A DNA stretch of 64,000 bases, taken from positions 434,001 through 498,000 of the forward strand of contig NZ_FZTC01000022.1 of assembly GCF_900200035.1 (NCBI RefSeq), in the 5' to 3' direction. The translations under genes were made by a program, and so were the position numbers. This DNA comes from Klebsiella grimontii. Its GTDB lineage: Bacteria; Pseudomonadota; Gammaproteobacteria; Enterobacterales; Enterobacteriaceae. The notes below the pieces were generated by a model that saw only the letters and a list, made by a program, of their open reading frames with translations, had not been told where the DNA came from and ran no database searches. Shown here in pieces: positions 19,356 to 28,908 of the stretch (the stretch's first letter is position 1; each line of letters starts with the position of its first letter).

Positions 19356-20633
19356 ATGATGACAGTGATTGAACCACCATCTGTGCTTTCCAGTCCACAG
19401 CGCCGTAGCCAGGTGCTCCTGATGTTTTATCTGCCCGGGCAATCCGTGACGCCCGAATGGCTGGGTAGCCTCACTCAGGTTGATGAGGATACCGCCAGGC
19501 AGGACATCGCGGAGACGGGACGCGAAATTCAGCGTTATCACCGCTTGACCCTGACTTCACAAGCGGACGGCAGCTATCGGATGGAAGGCGCCGCGCTCGA
19601 TCAACGCTTGTGCCTGCTGCACGCTCTGCGCCGCGGGCTGCGTCTGTGCCCGCATTTTGTCAGCCACCATTTTACCCCGGCATTAAAAACGCAGCTTAAA
19701 CAGCAAGGTATCGCGCGCACGCTGTATGACGACACCAATCTCCAGGCCCTGGTGAACCGCTGCGCCCGGACCCTGAACCGGCAGTTTGACTGCCGCGACG
19801 TGCATTTTCTGCGTCTTTATTTACAGTATTGTTTACTGCAGCACCACCTTGGGCAGAGCCCCTCTTTCACCCACGAGCAGCAGCGCTGGGCGCAGGCCGC
19901 CGCCGAGTTTACCCTCGCGGAGGAGATTGTTCGCCACTGGCAGCGTCGGGTGGCGACGACGCCCCATGCCGGAGAACAGCTGTTTCTGACCCTGCTGTTT
20001 ATGCTGCTGAAAACCCCCGATCCCATCCGCGACGGGCACCAGCAGGACCGGCGTCTGCATCTGGCCATCTCCGGGCTGATTCACCGCTTTCAGAACCTGG
20101 CGGGGCGTCCGTTCAGCGATGAGCAGGGTCTAAGCGATCAGCTCTATATACACCTCTCGCAGGCGCTACACCGCAGCGTTTTCGCTATCGGTATCGATAA
20201 CGCGTTGCCGGAGGAGATTGGCCGTCTGTATCCCCGTTTGATGCGCACCACTCAGGCGGCGCTGGAGGAGTTCGAAGCCAGCTGGCAGGTCCGCTTTAGC
20301 CAGGAGGAAGTTAGTTTAATCGCGGTGATTTTCGGCGCGTGGTTGATGCAAAAAAACGATCTGCAGGAGAAGCAGGTGGTTCTGCTTACCGATGATAATC
20401 CTGACCTTGAGCAGTCGCTGGAGCAGCAGCTGCGCGAGTTAACCCTGCTGCCGCTCAATATTAAGTATTTGAGCGTAAGCACCTTTCAGAAAGAGGGCGC
20501 GCCGAAGGAAGTGACGCTGATCGTCACTCCCTATACCACGGCGCTACCGCTGTTTTCACCGCCGCTGTTTCATGCCGACGAGACGTTCAGCGCTCATCAG
20601 CAGCAGCAGATTTGCAAGATGCTCGAGGCCTAA
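19356..20633 (+). CDS. csiE: Stationary-phase inducible protein CsiE
   Basis: Homologue of E. coli CsiE, a sigma-S and cAMP-CRP dependent stationary-phase protein of unknown function. The 425-residue protein has an N-terminal HTH-like region and PRD-like central domains (QLYIHLSQALHRSVFAIGIDN and a YPRLMRTTQAALEEFE segment), reminiscent of BglG/LevR-type regulators. Divergence from E. coli is noticeably higher than for neighbouring core genes. Its stop overlaps that of the convergent hcaT by four bases. Confidence 0.9.
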   Translation: MMTVIEPPSVLSSPQRRSQVLLMFYLPGQSVTPEWLGSLTQVDEDTARQDIAETGREIQRYHRLTLTSQADGSYRMEGAALDQRLCLLHALRRGLRLCPHFVSHHFTPALKTQLKQQGIARTLYDDTNLQALVNRCARTLNRQFDCRDVHFLRLYLQYCLLQHHLGQSPSFTHEQQRWAQAAAEFTLAEEIVRHWQRRVATTPHAGEQLFLTLLFMLLKTPDPIRDGHQQDRRLHLAISGLIHRFQNLAGRPFSDEQGLSDQLYIHLSQALHRSVFAIGIDNALPEEIGRLYPRLMRTTQAALEEFEASWQVRFSQEEVSLIAVIFGAWLMQKNDLQEKQVVLLTDDNPDLEQSLEQQLRELTLLPLNIKYLSVSTFQKEGAPKEVTLIVTPYTTALPLFSPPLFHADETFSAHQQQQICKMLEA

Positions 20634-21763
20634 GCCACCGCTTTTGGCCGCACCACCAGCGCCGGTAAGGCCACCAGCGCCATCACCCAGAAAACGCCCT
20701 GGTGCAGATGCTGGTAGAGAAAGCCGGCAAATACCGTCATTACCGCAATGCTGCCGCCCATCGCTACTGCGGAGTAGACAGCCTGCAGGCGGATCACTTC
20801 GCTTCCCTGGCGAGCCGCGATATAGCGCATCGCCGCCAGATGGCACACCGTAAAGGTGCCGCAGTGGAGGATCTGCGCGACGATAAGCCAGGGTAGCGCC
20901 GTCGTCCAGCCCATTAGCGTCCAGCGAATCACTCCGCACGCCGCGGACAGCAGCAGCAGATCGCGGGCACTAAAACGGCGGAAGACTTTTTTGCTCAGCG
21001 CGAAAATCACCACCTCCGCCACCACGCCCAGCGACCACAAATAGCCCACGGCGGAGGCGGAATACCCCGCCTCCTGCCAGTAGATTGCGCTGAACCCATA
21101 GTAGGCGGCGTGCGCCCCCTGCAGCAAACAGACGCAGGCGAGGAAGCGCCAGCTTTGCCGCACCAGCGTAAGCCAGGCCGACAGCCCGGCCGCTTCCTGG
21201 TGGCGGGATTCCCCCTGCGGCTGCACCGACGGTTTCAGCAGCATGCCGATCAGCATTGACGCGATACCGATGCTGAGCATCACCAGAATCATCCGGTAGT
21301 CATACAGGCTGACCAGCTTCCCGGTCAGTGCCGAGCCAATCACGAAAGCGATCGATCCCCACAGGCGCACGCGCCCGTAGTCCATGGTGATCTGCTTTTG
21401 CCAGGTATTCGCCAGCGCGTCGGTCAGCGGCACCAGCGGCGAGAAAAAGAGGTTAAAGCCGACGATAATCACCATTAGCCAGGCGACCTGGTGGCCGATC
21501 CAAAATGCGAGCGCGAAGAGCAGCGTCAGCAGCGCCAGAATGCGCAGAGAAGAGATAAGACGGGACGGGTCGCTGACCCGCGGGGCAATCAGCAGGCTGC
21601 CAAGAAATCGCGACACCAGCCCGGCGCCGAGCAGCATGCCGATCGTTTCCGGCGTCAGGCCAAGTCCGGAAAGCCAGACGCTCCAGAAAGGCAGGAAGAT
21701 GCCGTAGCTAAAGAAGTAGGTGAAATAACTTAGCGCCAGCCAGCGCGTGGAGTGCAAGACCAT
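20630..21763 (-). CDS. hcaT: 3-phenylpropionate MFS transporter HcaT
   Basis: Twelve-helix major facilitator of the NPH/PHS family, probably importing phenylpropionate or a related acid with protons. ATG 21761-21763 gives 377 residues starting MVLHSTRWLALSYFTYFFSYG, aligned with E. coli HcaT; the frame extends upstream without support. In E. coli it precedes the hcaR-hcaEFCBD dioxygenase operon, which is absent here: the next gene is a sugar epimerase. The substrate may therefore differ or be handled by enzymes encoded elsewhere. Confidence 0.9.
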   Translation of the reverse strand: MVLHSTRWLALSYFTYFFSYGIFLPFWSVWLSGLGLTPETIGMLLGAGLVSRFLGSLLIAPRVSDPSRLISSLRILALLTLLFALAFWIGHQVAWLMVIIVGFNLFFSPLVPLTDALANTWQKQITMDYGRVRLWGSIAFVIGSALTGKLVSLYDYRMILVMLSIGIASMLIGMLLKPSVQPQGESRHQEAAGLSAWLTLVRQSWRFLACVCLLQGAHAAYYGFSAIYWQEAGYSASAVGYLWSLGVVAEVVIFALSKKVFRRFSARDLLLLSAACGVIRWTLMGWTTALPWLIVAQILHCGTFTVCHLAAMRYIAARQGSEVIRLQAVYSAVAMGGSIAVMTVFAGFLYQHLHQGVFWVMALVALPALVVRPKAVA

Positions 21764-21840
21764 AATTCCCTCCCGAATGGAGGCGACAGTCTGGCGATAA
21801 AGCGGGGCGGGTGCAAGATGCCCTCGCCCCATAAATGGCG

Positions 21841-22677
21841 CTACTCGCGCCCCTGAACGTCTATTTTTAGCGAAAAATTCAGCGTATCTCCGGCGCCCAA
21901 AACCCGCAGCCCCGGCTGGCCGTCCATGTTATGGGCGTTTACCGGGTGAGTTTGCGGCTCGAGGCAAAGGAACGGTTCACCCTGCATTCTGAAGAGCATC
22001 AACCACGAAGTTTGCGAAAGAATTGTGATAGTCATCACATCACTTACTATCCTCGCTCGTCCACTCCAGCCGGAATAGCCGACGTTCAGCCAGCGATCCT
22101 CACCGTACTGCGGGTGGCTGAAATCGGCATGGCCGGGAAGATGGCTTTGCCAGTCCAGCGGAAGGTGTTGTTCCCCTTCCGGCCAGTAGCCACCGGCAGT
22201 AAACTGCACCGTGCTGCGCTTATCAAAGGAGAAAAAGGGATGAAAACCGCAGCCGTAGGGGATAGGCGTGCTACCGCAGTGGGTAAGCGTCAGCGATGCT
22301 ATCAGTTGGTTACGCAGCAGCTGGTAGCGGATCTGCGCCAGGTAATCGAAACCGCAGGCATGTTGCCGACGCAGCTGTAACACGCAAAAGTCGCCGTCGC
22401 GCGCAATGATATCCCAGCGCTGTAGCCACCCGTCGCCGTGGAGAAAAAAATGCGCGTCGGCGTGGTGACGAGGCAGGACTATCTCGCGTCCCTGAAAAAT
22501 AAAGCGGTTTCCGGCGACGCGATTGGCCATCGGCAGCATCGGAAACATACCGCCGGCGGGATTTTCATATAGCACCGGCGCCTGGTATTGCCGCGAGAAT
22601 AAACTTTGCACTTTGCCGCCCAGAGAAGAGACGCACATCCGCAGATGCGCGTTCTCCAGAATCCACTCTTCCGCCAT
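21841..22677 (-). CDS. Aldose 1-epimerase family protein (YphB-like)
   Basis: Probable sugar mutarotase of 278 residues, equivalent in position and family to E. coli YphB. The galactose-mutarotase beta-sandwich is suggested by PMANRVAGNRF, HGDGWLQRW and GCGFHPFFSF with likely catalytic histidines, and a late acidic residue in PFLCLEPQTHPVNA. The start codon overlaps the MFS stop (TAATG), showing tight translational coupling, so it probably acts on the sugar that the transporter imports. Confidence 0.85.
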   Translation of the reverse strand: MAEEWILENAHLRMCVSSLGGKVQSLFSRQYQAPVLYENPAGGMFPMLPMANRVAGNRFIFQGREIVLPRHHADAHFFLHGDGWLQRWDIIARDGDFCVLQLRRQHACGFDYLAQIRYQLLRNQLIASLTLTHCGSTPIPYGCGFHPFFSFDKRSTVQFTAGGYWPEGEQHLPLDWQSHLPGHADFSHPQYGEDRWLNVGYSGWSGRARIVSDVMTITILSQTSWLMLFRMQGEPFLCLEPQTHPVNAHNMDGQPGLRVLGAGDTLNFSLKIDVQGRE

Positions 22678-24113
22678 TAGCGCGTCTGCTCCTGCTTCGC
22701 CGCATTAACGCCCGTATGGCGTTGCGCCAGCTGTTCTTCCAGGGCTTCGAGAGTTACCCCTTTCGTTTCCGGCACGTTGCGCAGAATATAGAGATAGCCG
22801 GCAGCGCAAATGACGCCATACAGCAGGAAGCTGCCCGCCGCGCCCAGCCCGGCATTAAGCAGCGGGAAAGTGTAGGTTAACAAGAAACAGGCAATCCACA
22901 GCGCCAGGGTGCCTAAAGACATCGCGAGTCCGCGAACGCGGTTGGGGAAGATTTCCGCCAGTAGCACCCAGGTGACCGGCGCCAGGGTCAAGGCGTAAAT
23001 AGCAATAGCCGCCAGCACCAGCAACAGTACCGGCCAGCCCATAATTCCCATGGCGTAAGCGCCGGCAATCAGCACATAGATCAGCGTTAAGCCTGAAGCG
23101 CCAAGCAGCATCAGTTTACGGCGGCCGATTTTATCCACCAGCGGCAGCGCGGCGAGGGTAAATACCAGGTTTACAACCCCCGTCGCGACGATCGATTTAA
23201 GCGTGCTGTTAATATCGAAGCCCGCTGAGGCAAAAATCTCCTGTGCGTAGTTAAAGATGACGTTAATTCCGCACCACTGCTGGAAGACGGCGAGAACCAT
23301 GCCAATGATAACGATCGGTTTAACCTGCGGAGCCAGCAGTGCGCCATAGGATACTTTATGGTTATCTTTTTCCAGCGTGTGCGCGATGTCGCGTAATATT
23401 CTGTCGGCATAGTCGGCGGAACCAATGCGTTCCAGCGCGGCTCGGGCACGCTCCGGCTTACCGGCCTTCATGAGCCAGCGCGGCGATTCGGGAACAAAAA
23501 ACATCAGGACCAGAAACGCCAGCGCCGGAACCAGTTCCGCACCGAACATCCAGCGCCAGCCCATCTGTCCGTTCCAGGTTTCCACAATCATCTGCTGCGT
23601 TGCCCCCGTCGCCACCGGCTCCGCAATCATCAGGTTAATAAGCTGAGCGGCCAGCACGCCAATCACGATAGTGAGCTGGTTGACCGCAACAAAGCGCCCT
23701 CTTTTTTCTGCCGGGCTGACTTCGGCGATGTAAAGCGGGCTGAGAGCGGATGCCAGACCAATCCCCACGCCGCCCACAATGCGATAAACCACAAACATGT
23801 CGAAACTACTGGCGACCGCCGTCCCCCACGCGGAAGCGCTGAACAGCACGGCGGAAAGTATTAATGGCAGCTTACGCCCGAGTTTATCGGCGCACCATCC
23901 CGAGATTAATGCGCCGAAAACGCAGCCCACCAGCGCCGAGCTCATTGCCCAACCGGACTGCGCCGGGTCGGTAATGGAAAACCAGGCTTCATAAAACGGC
24001 TTTGCGCCGCCAATGACTACCCAGTCATAGCCAAACAGTAAACCACCGCAGGCGGCGACCAGACAGATAGTCCAGACGTAGCCCATTTTCAGATGTGTCT
24101 GCGCGTTATTCAT
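22677..24113 (-). CDS. Sugar porter family MFS transporter
   Basis: Proton-linked sugar symporter of 478 residues with 12 predicted helices. Family signatures are all present: GGLLFGYDWVVIGGA in helix 1, DKLGRK in the 2-3 loop, PESPRWLMKAGKPERA after helix 6, DKIGRRKLM in the 8-9 loop and VPETKGVTLEALEEQL at the end. An AGAGGA ribosome site precedes the ATG. In E. coli the yph locus carries a dehydrogenase and an ABC sugar importer (yphCDEF) at this position. The substrate is unknown; xylose/galactose-type sugars are common for this family. Confidence 0.9.
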   Translation of the reverse strand: MNNAQTHLKMGYVWTICLVAACGGLLFGYDWVVIGGAKPFYEAWFSITDPAQSGWAMSSALVGCVFGALISGWCADKLGRKLPLILSAVLFSASAWGTAVASSFDMFVVYRIVGGVGIGLASALSPLYIAEVSPAEKRGRFVAVNQLTIVIGVLAAQLINLMIAEPVATGATQQMIVETWNGQMGWRWMFGAELVPALAFLVLMFFVPESPRWLMKAGKPERARAALERIGSADYADRILRDIAHTLEKDNHKVSYGALLAPQVKPIVIIGMVLAVFQQWCGINVIFNYAQEIFASAGFDINSTLKSIVATGVVNLVFTLAALPLVDKIGRRKLMLLGASGLTLIYVLIAGAYAMGIMGWPVLLLVLAAIAIYALTLAPVTWVLLAEIFPNRVRGLAMSLGTLALWIACFLLTYTFPLLNAGLGAAGSFLLYGVICAAGYLYILRNVPETKGVTLEALEEQLAQRHTGVNAAKQEQTR

Positions 24114-24150
24114 AATGATTCCTCTATAAGGGAAACGCAGGGAACAGTAG

Positions 24151-24254
24151 GGTTCAGGCGGGCCAGGCCCGCCCGTTTCAGGTTCAGGTTCAGGTTCAGG
24201 TTCAGGTTCAGGTTCAGGTTCAGGTTCAGGTTCAGGTTCAGGTTCAGGTTCAGG
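24151..24254. repeat. GGTTCA hexanucleotide array with adjoining GC hairpin
   Basis: Twelve perfect tandem copies of GGTTCA span 24181-24252, followed by GG. One degenerate unit (GTTTCA, 24175-24180) and a lone GGTTCA (24151-24156) flank a perfect 8-bp inverted repeat GGCGGGCC-A-GGCCCGCC at 24157-24173. On the coding strand the unit reads TGAACC, and the yphG-like stop codon TGA is the first unit; the same frame then carries a TGA every six bases. The array fills most of the 136-base gap before the MFS start. It is prone to slipped-strand length change. Confidence 0.97.
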
Positions 24255-27200
24255 AAAACATGCCGCTTTGCAGGGCGTGACGAATCAAATGCGCCTTATC
24301 ATGAGCCGGGTTCAGCTGCAGCAGTTGCTGCATCGCCTGCTGGCTGGCGGATAAGTTGCCCAGCCCCAGATGGCCCAACGCTTCAATAAACAAACAGTGC
24401 TGCTGGTGCTGCTGCTGCGCTGAGACATCAAGCACCACCAAATCCGGGAGAGAGACGGCAAAAAAGTCGGCTTGCGGAACGTCATCCCGATGCTGCCCGG
24501 CCCAGGCGATAAAATTCTGGAAGTGCTGCTCGGCCTGCGCCGGGTTACCGCCCTTACGCAGCGCGATGCCCTGCCAGAAAAGGTAATCAGCGGGCTGATC
24601 GTTGTAGTAACGCCCGGCGTCCAGCGTTGAGCCTCCTTGTAGGGCAAGCTGGTAATATTCTGCTGCCTGCTGTGCATCCCCAGCCTGTTCCGCGCAGTAG
24701 CCCAGCAAATACCAGATATCGTTGTCCGTCTGCCCGGGCAGTCGCCCCTCCCCCAGATTATCGGGATAGCGTAATGCGTCTTTCAGACAGTGCGCGGCCT
24801 GCGTAAACGCCTCGCGTTCGATAAACTGCAAAGCCCGATGCAGCTGATTGAGCAAATACTGACCGGTGATTCTCCCTTCCCCGCCTTCCCAGGGATGAAA
24901 CACGCGCGTACCGAGAATAGCGGCGGCATTGGCATAATGGCCGGCCGCGTTCCACAGGCTTAGCAGCTCAGCGGTCAGATCGTCCCGCTTCAGCACCACC
25001 GCTTTGCGCGCCGCCAGCGTTTCCAGTCGTTCGTTTACCGGCGTACCCAGCGATTTTTTCAGGAAATCAAGCTCAAAGAGGAAGCGCGCATTTTCGGGCT
25101 CAAGCTCTACGGCCCGCTGCAGATAAGCCAGCGCCTGCGCGGCATCCTGTTGTTTGTTCCAGGCGTAGACCCCGAGCAGGCGATGAGCGGGCGCGTAGTC
25201 GGGAGATTTTTCCAGCGTCTCGCGCCAGCAGCTGACCGCCTCTTCATAGCGACGTTTGCTGTACCAGAAACAACCGAGCAGATAGCGGGCAAAAGCGCTA
25301 TCGCTCAGAGTTTGCAGCATCCGGACTTCATCGAGCGTATTGGGGAAACGCACTTTTTGCGGATGGCAGCGCTCGGCTTCGGCAATTAACTGTTGCCGTT
25401 TATTCGCGTCATCACTTAACGAGGCGCGCCACAGCATCGGCAGCGCTTCCTGGCAATCCAGAACCTCAAGCACCTCCTTCGCCGCCTGCTTCTGACCGAT
25501 GGAGAGCAGCCAGCCCGCCAGCAGGCTGCCGTTGATCCCTCTGCGCCCCGTTACCCGCAGCAGGTTCTCTCGCGCTTCGTCGCCGGGCTCAATCATCCAG
25601 CGCACGCAGTGCAGCGGATAGCTCAACGGGTATGGTTTAAGGCAGGCGAAAATATACTCCTGCGCCGCTTTCGTCCGCCCGCTCTTCGCTAACGCCAGCG
25701 CTTTCAGCCCCATAGCCAGATGGTTGCTGGCGTTGAACTGCAGGCTGGTGTTGACCTTTTCCAGCGCGTCGACCGTATCACCGCGCTTCATCGCCAGCCG
25801 CGCCAGCGCCCACCATGCAGCATCGCGGCAGTTACCGCTCCAGGATGCTTTATAATAGTGATCCCAGGCGCCTTGTTCATCTCCCTGCCTTTCCAGCGCG
25901 CTGGCAAGCAGCATACTGGCTTCGCCATCGCGCGGATTTTTATTCAGACGATGAGCGCGAAGTAGCGCGGCGCGGGCACATTGCTCCGCTAAAACCCAGT
26001 CGGCCTGGTTAAACGCCAGCGTCCCGAGAGCAACATTATTACGATAATCCTGCGGATCGAGGGCTATCGCCCGGCGATAGTAATCTGCGGCATAGCGGCT
26101 GGCGTGATTGTATTGTTCAAGATGCTGGCCGATAAAATAGAGCTCATCACCGTTGTGAATCTCTTCAGGCATCGCCGGCGCAGAGGCCGGTTCGGGCAGC
26201 GGCGTCTGCTGAGTAATATGTTCGTGATAATCCAGTAGCACTTGCTTGTCTGCACTTTTCACCTTAATGGTCAAACGACCGGCGTCATTTTGCGGCAGCG
26301 TATGCCGCCAGCTCTCTCCCGGCTTCAGCGTAAGCTGAGTCTCATACAGCGGCTGCTTTTCCGCGCTGAGTTCAACAACAATATTTTCCAGCGGCGCAAT
26401 GGCGTAAACGCCGAGCTGCAGCTGCTCAGAATCGCGAACCAGCTTCAGCGCCAGCTGCGTATTGGCATTTTGCACCATCCCCAGCTCGCTATAGGGAAGG
26501 AAATTTTGCACAAACACCTTCTCTTCATAAGGCGCAAGCCAGGTAAAGTCAGGCTGGTTATCGGTGTAGACGCCGGTCATTAGCTCAATATAGGGGCCGT
26601 TTTCATCCGTCAGATTGCGGTCCCACGCCTGGCCAAAGTCGCCATAGCCCCAGCTCCACTGTTTTTTGCCCGGCGAAACGTGGTGGTCGGCGACATGCAG
26701 TAGCCCACCGCGCTCGTCGTGGTGATAAGCGCCGACAAAATCGTAGTCCGATTTCTCCGCCATATACGAGGTGGGTACAGGAACGTTTTTATAACGGGAG
26801 ATATCGACGCCCGCAGAATAGTCGACTTTGTAGTAGGTGCCGGTGGCAATAGGGAAAGCGGAAACATCACGCTTGCCGTGATCGAACACGGCGGTGACGT
26901 CGGGCGGAAAAACGCTCTGATGAGCATCGCCGCCTTTTACCGCCGGGTTGGCCCACCACAGGAAATGACGCGGCGTGGCGTTACCGTTAAAGACCTTGCC
27001 GGTAATTTCAATCAGCGCGCGGTCAGGATAAAGTGTAAACCCGGTCATGACCTGCAAACCGCGCATGGGCTCCGCTTCCCCCATCCATACGGTCTGCACG
27101 CCGTTTTCCCCGCACTGGATCGAAAAGTCGACCGGCATAAAGGTCGTCGGGCGATGATGCTGCGGCCAGTTGAACTCGATACCGCCGGAGATCCAGGGCC

Positions 27201-27525
27201 CCAGCAGCCCCACCAGGGCGGGCTTCACCACTTCATTGTAATACACGAAATCGCGCTGTTTAACCTTGTCATACGCCCGATGTATACGGCCGCCGAGTTC
27301 CGGTAACAGCATAATTCGAATGAAATCATTCTCCATCCATACTGCCTGATAATCGCGCATCTCACGTTCGCCGGTCAGGGTGTCAATCACGCCGTAGGGA
27401 TAGACGTTACCGGAAGAACCTTGATAAACGCGTTTTTCCAGAAACATGGGATTCGGATCCTCCGCCCCCGTTGTCCACGTAGGTAATGTAATTATTTCCT
27501 GCCAGACCTTAACCGAACCGTACAT
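24250..27525 (-). CDS. yphG: DUF5107/TPR protein, YphG-like
   Basis: Large cytoplasmic protein of 1091 residues, related to E. coli YphG. The N-terminal third is a DUF5107 domain resembling carbohydrate-binding or mutarotase-like beta-sandwich proteins (GGRIHRAYDKVKQRDFVYYN, GGIEFNWPQHHRPTT). The rest is a long series of TPR-type helical repeats. ATG 27523-27525 has a GTGGAGG ribosome site; a TTG six codons upstream is less likely. The stop lies inside the first unit of the GGTTCA array. It heads the operon with the MFS porter and epimerase, opposite a ROK regulator. A role in sugar metabolism is inferred; no catalytic activity can be assigned. Confidence 0.88.
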   Translation of the reverse strand: MYGSVKVWQEIITLPTWTTGAEDPNPMFLEKRVYQGSSGNVYPYGVIDTLTGEREMRDYQAVWMENDFIRIMLLPELGGRIHRAYDKVKQRDFVYYNEVVKPALVGLLGPWISGGIEFNWPQHHRPTTFMPVDFSIQCGENGVQTVWMGEAEPMRGLQVMTGFTLYPDRALIEITGKVFNGNATPRHFLWWANPAVKGGDAHQSVFPPDVTAVFDHGKRDVSAFPIATGTYYKVDYSAGVDISRYKNVPVPTSYMAEKSDYDFVGAYHHDERGGLLHVADHHVSPGKKQWSWGYGDFGQAWDRNLTDENGPYIELMTGVYTDNQPDFTWLAPYEEKVFVQNFLPYSELGMVQNANTQLALKLVRDSEQLQLGVYAIAPLENIVVELSAEKQPLYETQLTLKPGESWRHTLPQNDAGRLTIKVKSADKQVLLDYHEHITQQTPLPEPASAPAMPEEIHNGDELYFIGQHLEQYNHASRYAADYYRRAIALDPQDYRNNVALGTLAFNQADWVLAEQCARAALLRAHRLNKNPRDGEASMLLASALERQGDEQGAWDHYYKASWSGNCRDAAWWALARLAMKRGDTVDALEKVNTSLQFNASNHLAMGLKALALAKSGRTKAAQEYIFACLKPYPLSYPLHCVRWMIEPGDEARENLLRVTGRRGINGSLLAGWLLSIGQKQAAKEVLEVLDCQEALPMLWRASLSDDANKRQQLIAEAERCHPQKVRFPNTLDEVRMLQTLSDSAFARYLLGCFWYSKRRYEEAVSCWRETLEKSPDYAPAHRLLGVYAWNKQQDAAQALAYLQRAVELEPENARFLFELDFLKKSLGTPVNERLETLAARKAVVLKRDDLTAELLSLWNAAGHYANAAAILGTRVFHPWEGGEGRITGQYLLNQLHRALQFIEREAFTQAAHCLKDALRYPDNLGEGRLPGQTDNDIWYLLGYCAEQAGDAQQAAEYYQLALQGGSTLDAGRYYNDQPADYLFWQGIALRKGGNPAQAEQHFQNFIAWAGQHRDDVPQADFFAVSLPDLVVLDVSAQQQHQQHCLFIEALGHLGLGNLSASQQAMQQLLQLNPAHDKAHLIRHALQSGMFS

Positions 27526-27637
27526 GACGCCTCCACTAAACAAAGTAAGGTAAAATTCGCTATGGGAGGAGTTTATATCGTCACTTAGCTGCTAAAATGC
27601 GCAATGCTCACGCAATATAGTTAAGGGAGTTAAGTGT
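27526..27637. promoter_or_regulatory. Divergent yphG/yphH control region
   Basis: This 112-base AT-rich region separates the sugar operon from its divergent ROK regulator, the usual place for a ROK operator. A GGAGG site serves yphG and AAGGGAG (27623-27629) serves yphH. I could not pick out a convincing NagC/Mlc-type palindrome by eye. Confidence 0.5.
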
Positions 27638-28834
27638 ATGCAGCGTACCGGTTTAAATAACGCCCGGGTCAGACAGACCAATAAATCCATTTTTCTGGCT
27701 CATCTCTGGCGGGAGAAGCAGCTGAGTAAATCCCAGCTTTCTCAGCTCACCGGACTCTCTATTCCGGCGGTGAGCAATATTCTTGAAGAGCTGCTCAGCG
27801 AGGGACTGATCGACCATTCCACGGAAAAAATGAGCAAACGCGGAATGAACAGCGGAAGCTACCAGATCCCCGCGCGCGGAGCCTGGACGCTATGCATGAA
27901 TATCACGCCAACCAGTATTGAGTATCAGCTTGCCGACGCCCGTCTACTGGCAGTTGACGGCTGCCAGCATGTGCCCATCGACGCGCCTACGCCGCAGGCC
28001 CTGCTGGAGAGCATTATTGCATGCTGGCGGCGTATCCACCGTCTCTACCCGCAGCACAGTATTCATCTCGCGCTTGGCGTCCATGGTCAGGTAGATCCGA
28101 TAACCGGCGTTTCACAAACCATGCCCCAGGCGCGCTGGAAAACGCCGATTGAAATAAAGTATCTGCTGGAAGAACAGCTCGGCGTGCAGGTGCGGGTAGA
28201 TAATGACTGCGTGATGCTGGCGCTGGCCGAGAAATGGCAGCATCAGGGCCCACAACCGGATTTTTGCGTGATCAACGTCGATTACGGTATTGGCTCATCG
28301 TTTGTGATTAACGATCAGATTTATCGAGGAAGCCTCTACGGCAGCGGGCAGATTGGACACACGATTGTGAATCCTGACGGCAAGGCCTGCGACTGCGGCA
28401 GATACGGCTGTCTTGAAACCGTAGCCTCCCTCAGCGCGTTGAAAAAACAGGCGCGAATGTGGCTCAAAACCCAGCCTGAGGCGCAGCGCTCCCCGGAGCA
28501 GTTAACCACGGCATCGCTCATTGAGGCCTGGGAAAAGGGGGACGTGCATATTCGCGCATGGGTTGACAGCGCGGCCAACGCCATTGGCTTAAGCCTTTAT
28601 AATTTCTTGAATATTTTGAATATTAATCAGATCTGGCTATACGGTCGCAGCTGTGCCTTTGGCGAACAGTGGCTGGAAAGTATCGTTAAACAAACCGGCT
28701 TTAATCCCTTTGACCACGGCGATACGCCGCGAGCGCACGCCACTCAAATCGGCTTTGGCACACTGACCCGCGCCCAGCAGCTGATGGGGATCGGTTATCT
28801 GTATGTTGAGGAGCAATTGCAGACGCTGCGTTAA
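27638..28834 (+). CDS. yphH: ROK family transcriptional regulator (YphH-like)
   Basis: NagC/Mlc-type repressor of 398 residues. The N-terminal helix-turn-helix is seen in [20 protein letters not shown] (about residues 31-50). The ROK sugar-binding domain follows, with the zinc motif [11 protein letters not shown] and a [25 protein letters not shown] segment. It is divergent from the yphG-like operon and most likely controls it in response to a sugar or sugar phosphate. It matches E. coli YphH in position relative to yphG. Confidence 0.88.
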   Translation: MQRTGLNNARVRQTNKSIFLAHLWREKQLSKSQLSQLTGLSIPAVSNILEELLSEGLIDHSTEKMSKRGMNSGSYQIPARGAWTLCMNITPTSIEYQLADARLLAVDGCQHVPIDAPTPQALLESIIACWRRIHRLYPQHSIHLALGVHGQVDPITGVSQTMPQARWKTPIEIKYLLEEQLGVQVRVDNDCVMLALAEKWQHQGPQPDFCVINVDYGIGSSFVINDQIYRGSLYGSGQIGHTIVNPDGKACDCGRYGCLETVASLSALKKQARMWLKTQPEAQRSPEQLTTASLIEAWEKGDVHIRAWVDSAANAIGLSLYNFLNILNINQIWLYGRSCAFGEQWLESIVKQTGFNPFDHGDTPRAHATQIGFGTLTRAQQLMGIGYLYVEEQLQTLR

Positions 28835-28908
28835 TCATCAGGGGGACGTGGCGGAGCGCAAATTTGTGTATTACGTTTAAATCACACGTCTCTTATAACG
28901 AGCTGATT

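Noticed and set aside
24181-24252. Direct repeats considered as a CRISPR array
   Set aside because: Units are 6 bases with no spacers and no cas genes are nearby; it is a simple microsatellite.
24093-24389. Open frame on the plus strand encoding a (Phe-Arg)n repeat protein
   Set aside because: It is created by the GGTTCA array read in one frame, lies antisense to the yphG-like gene and has no ribosome site or conserved flanks.
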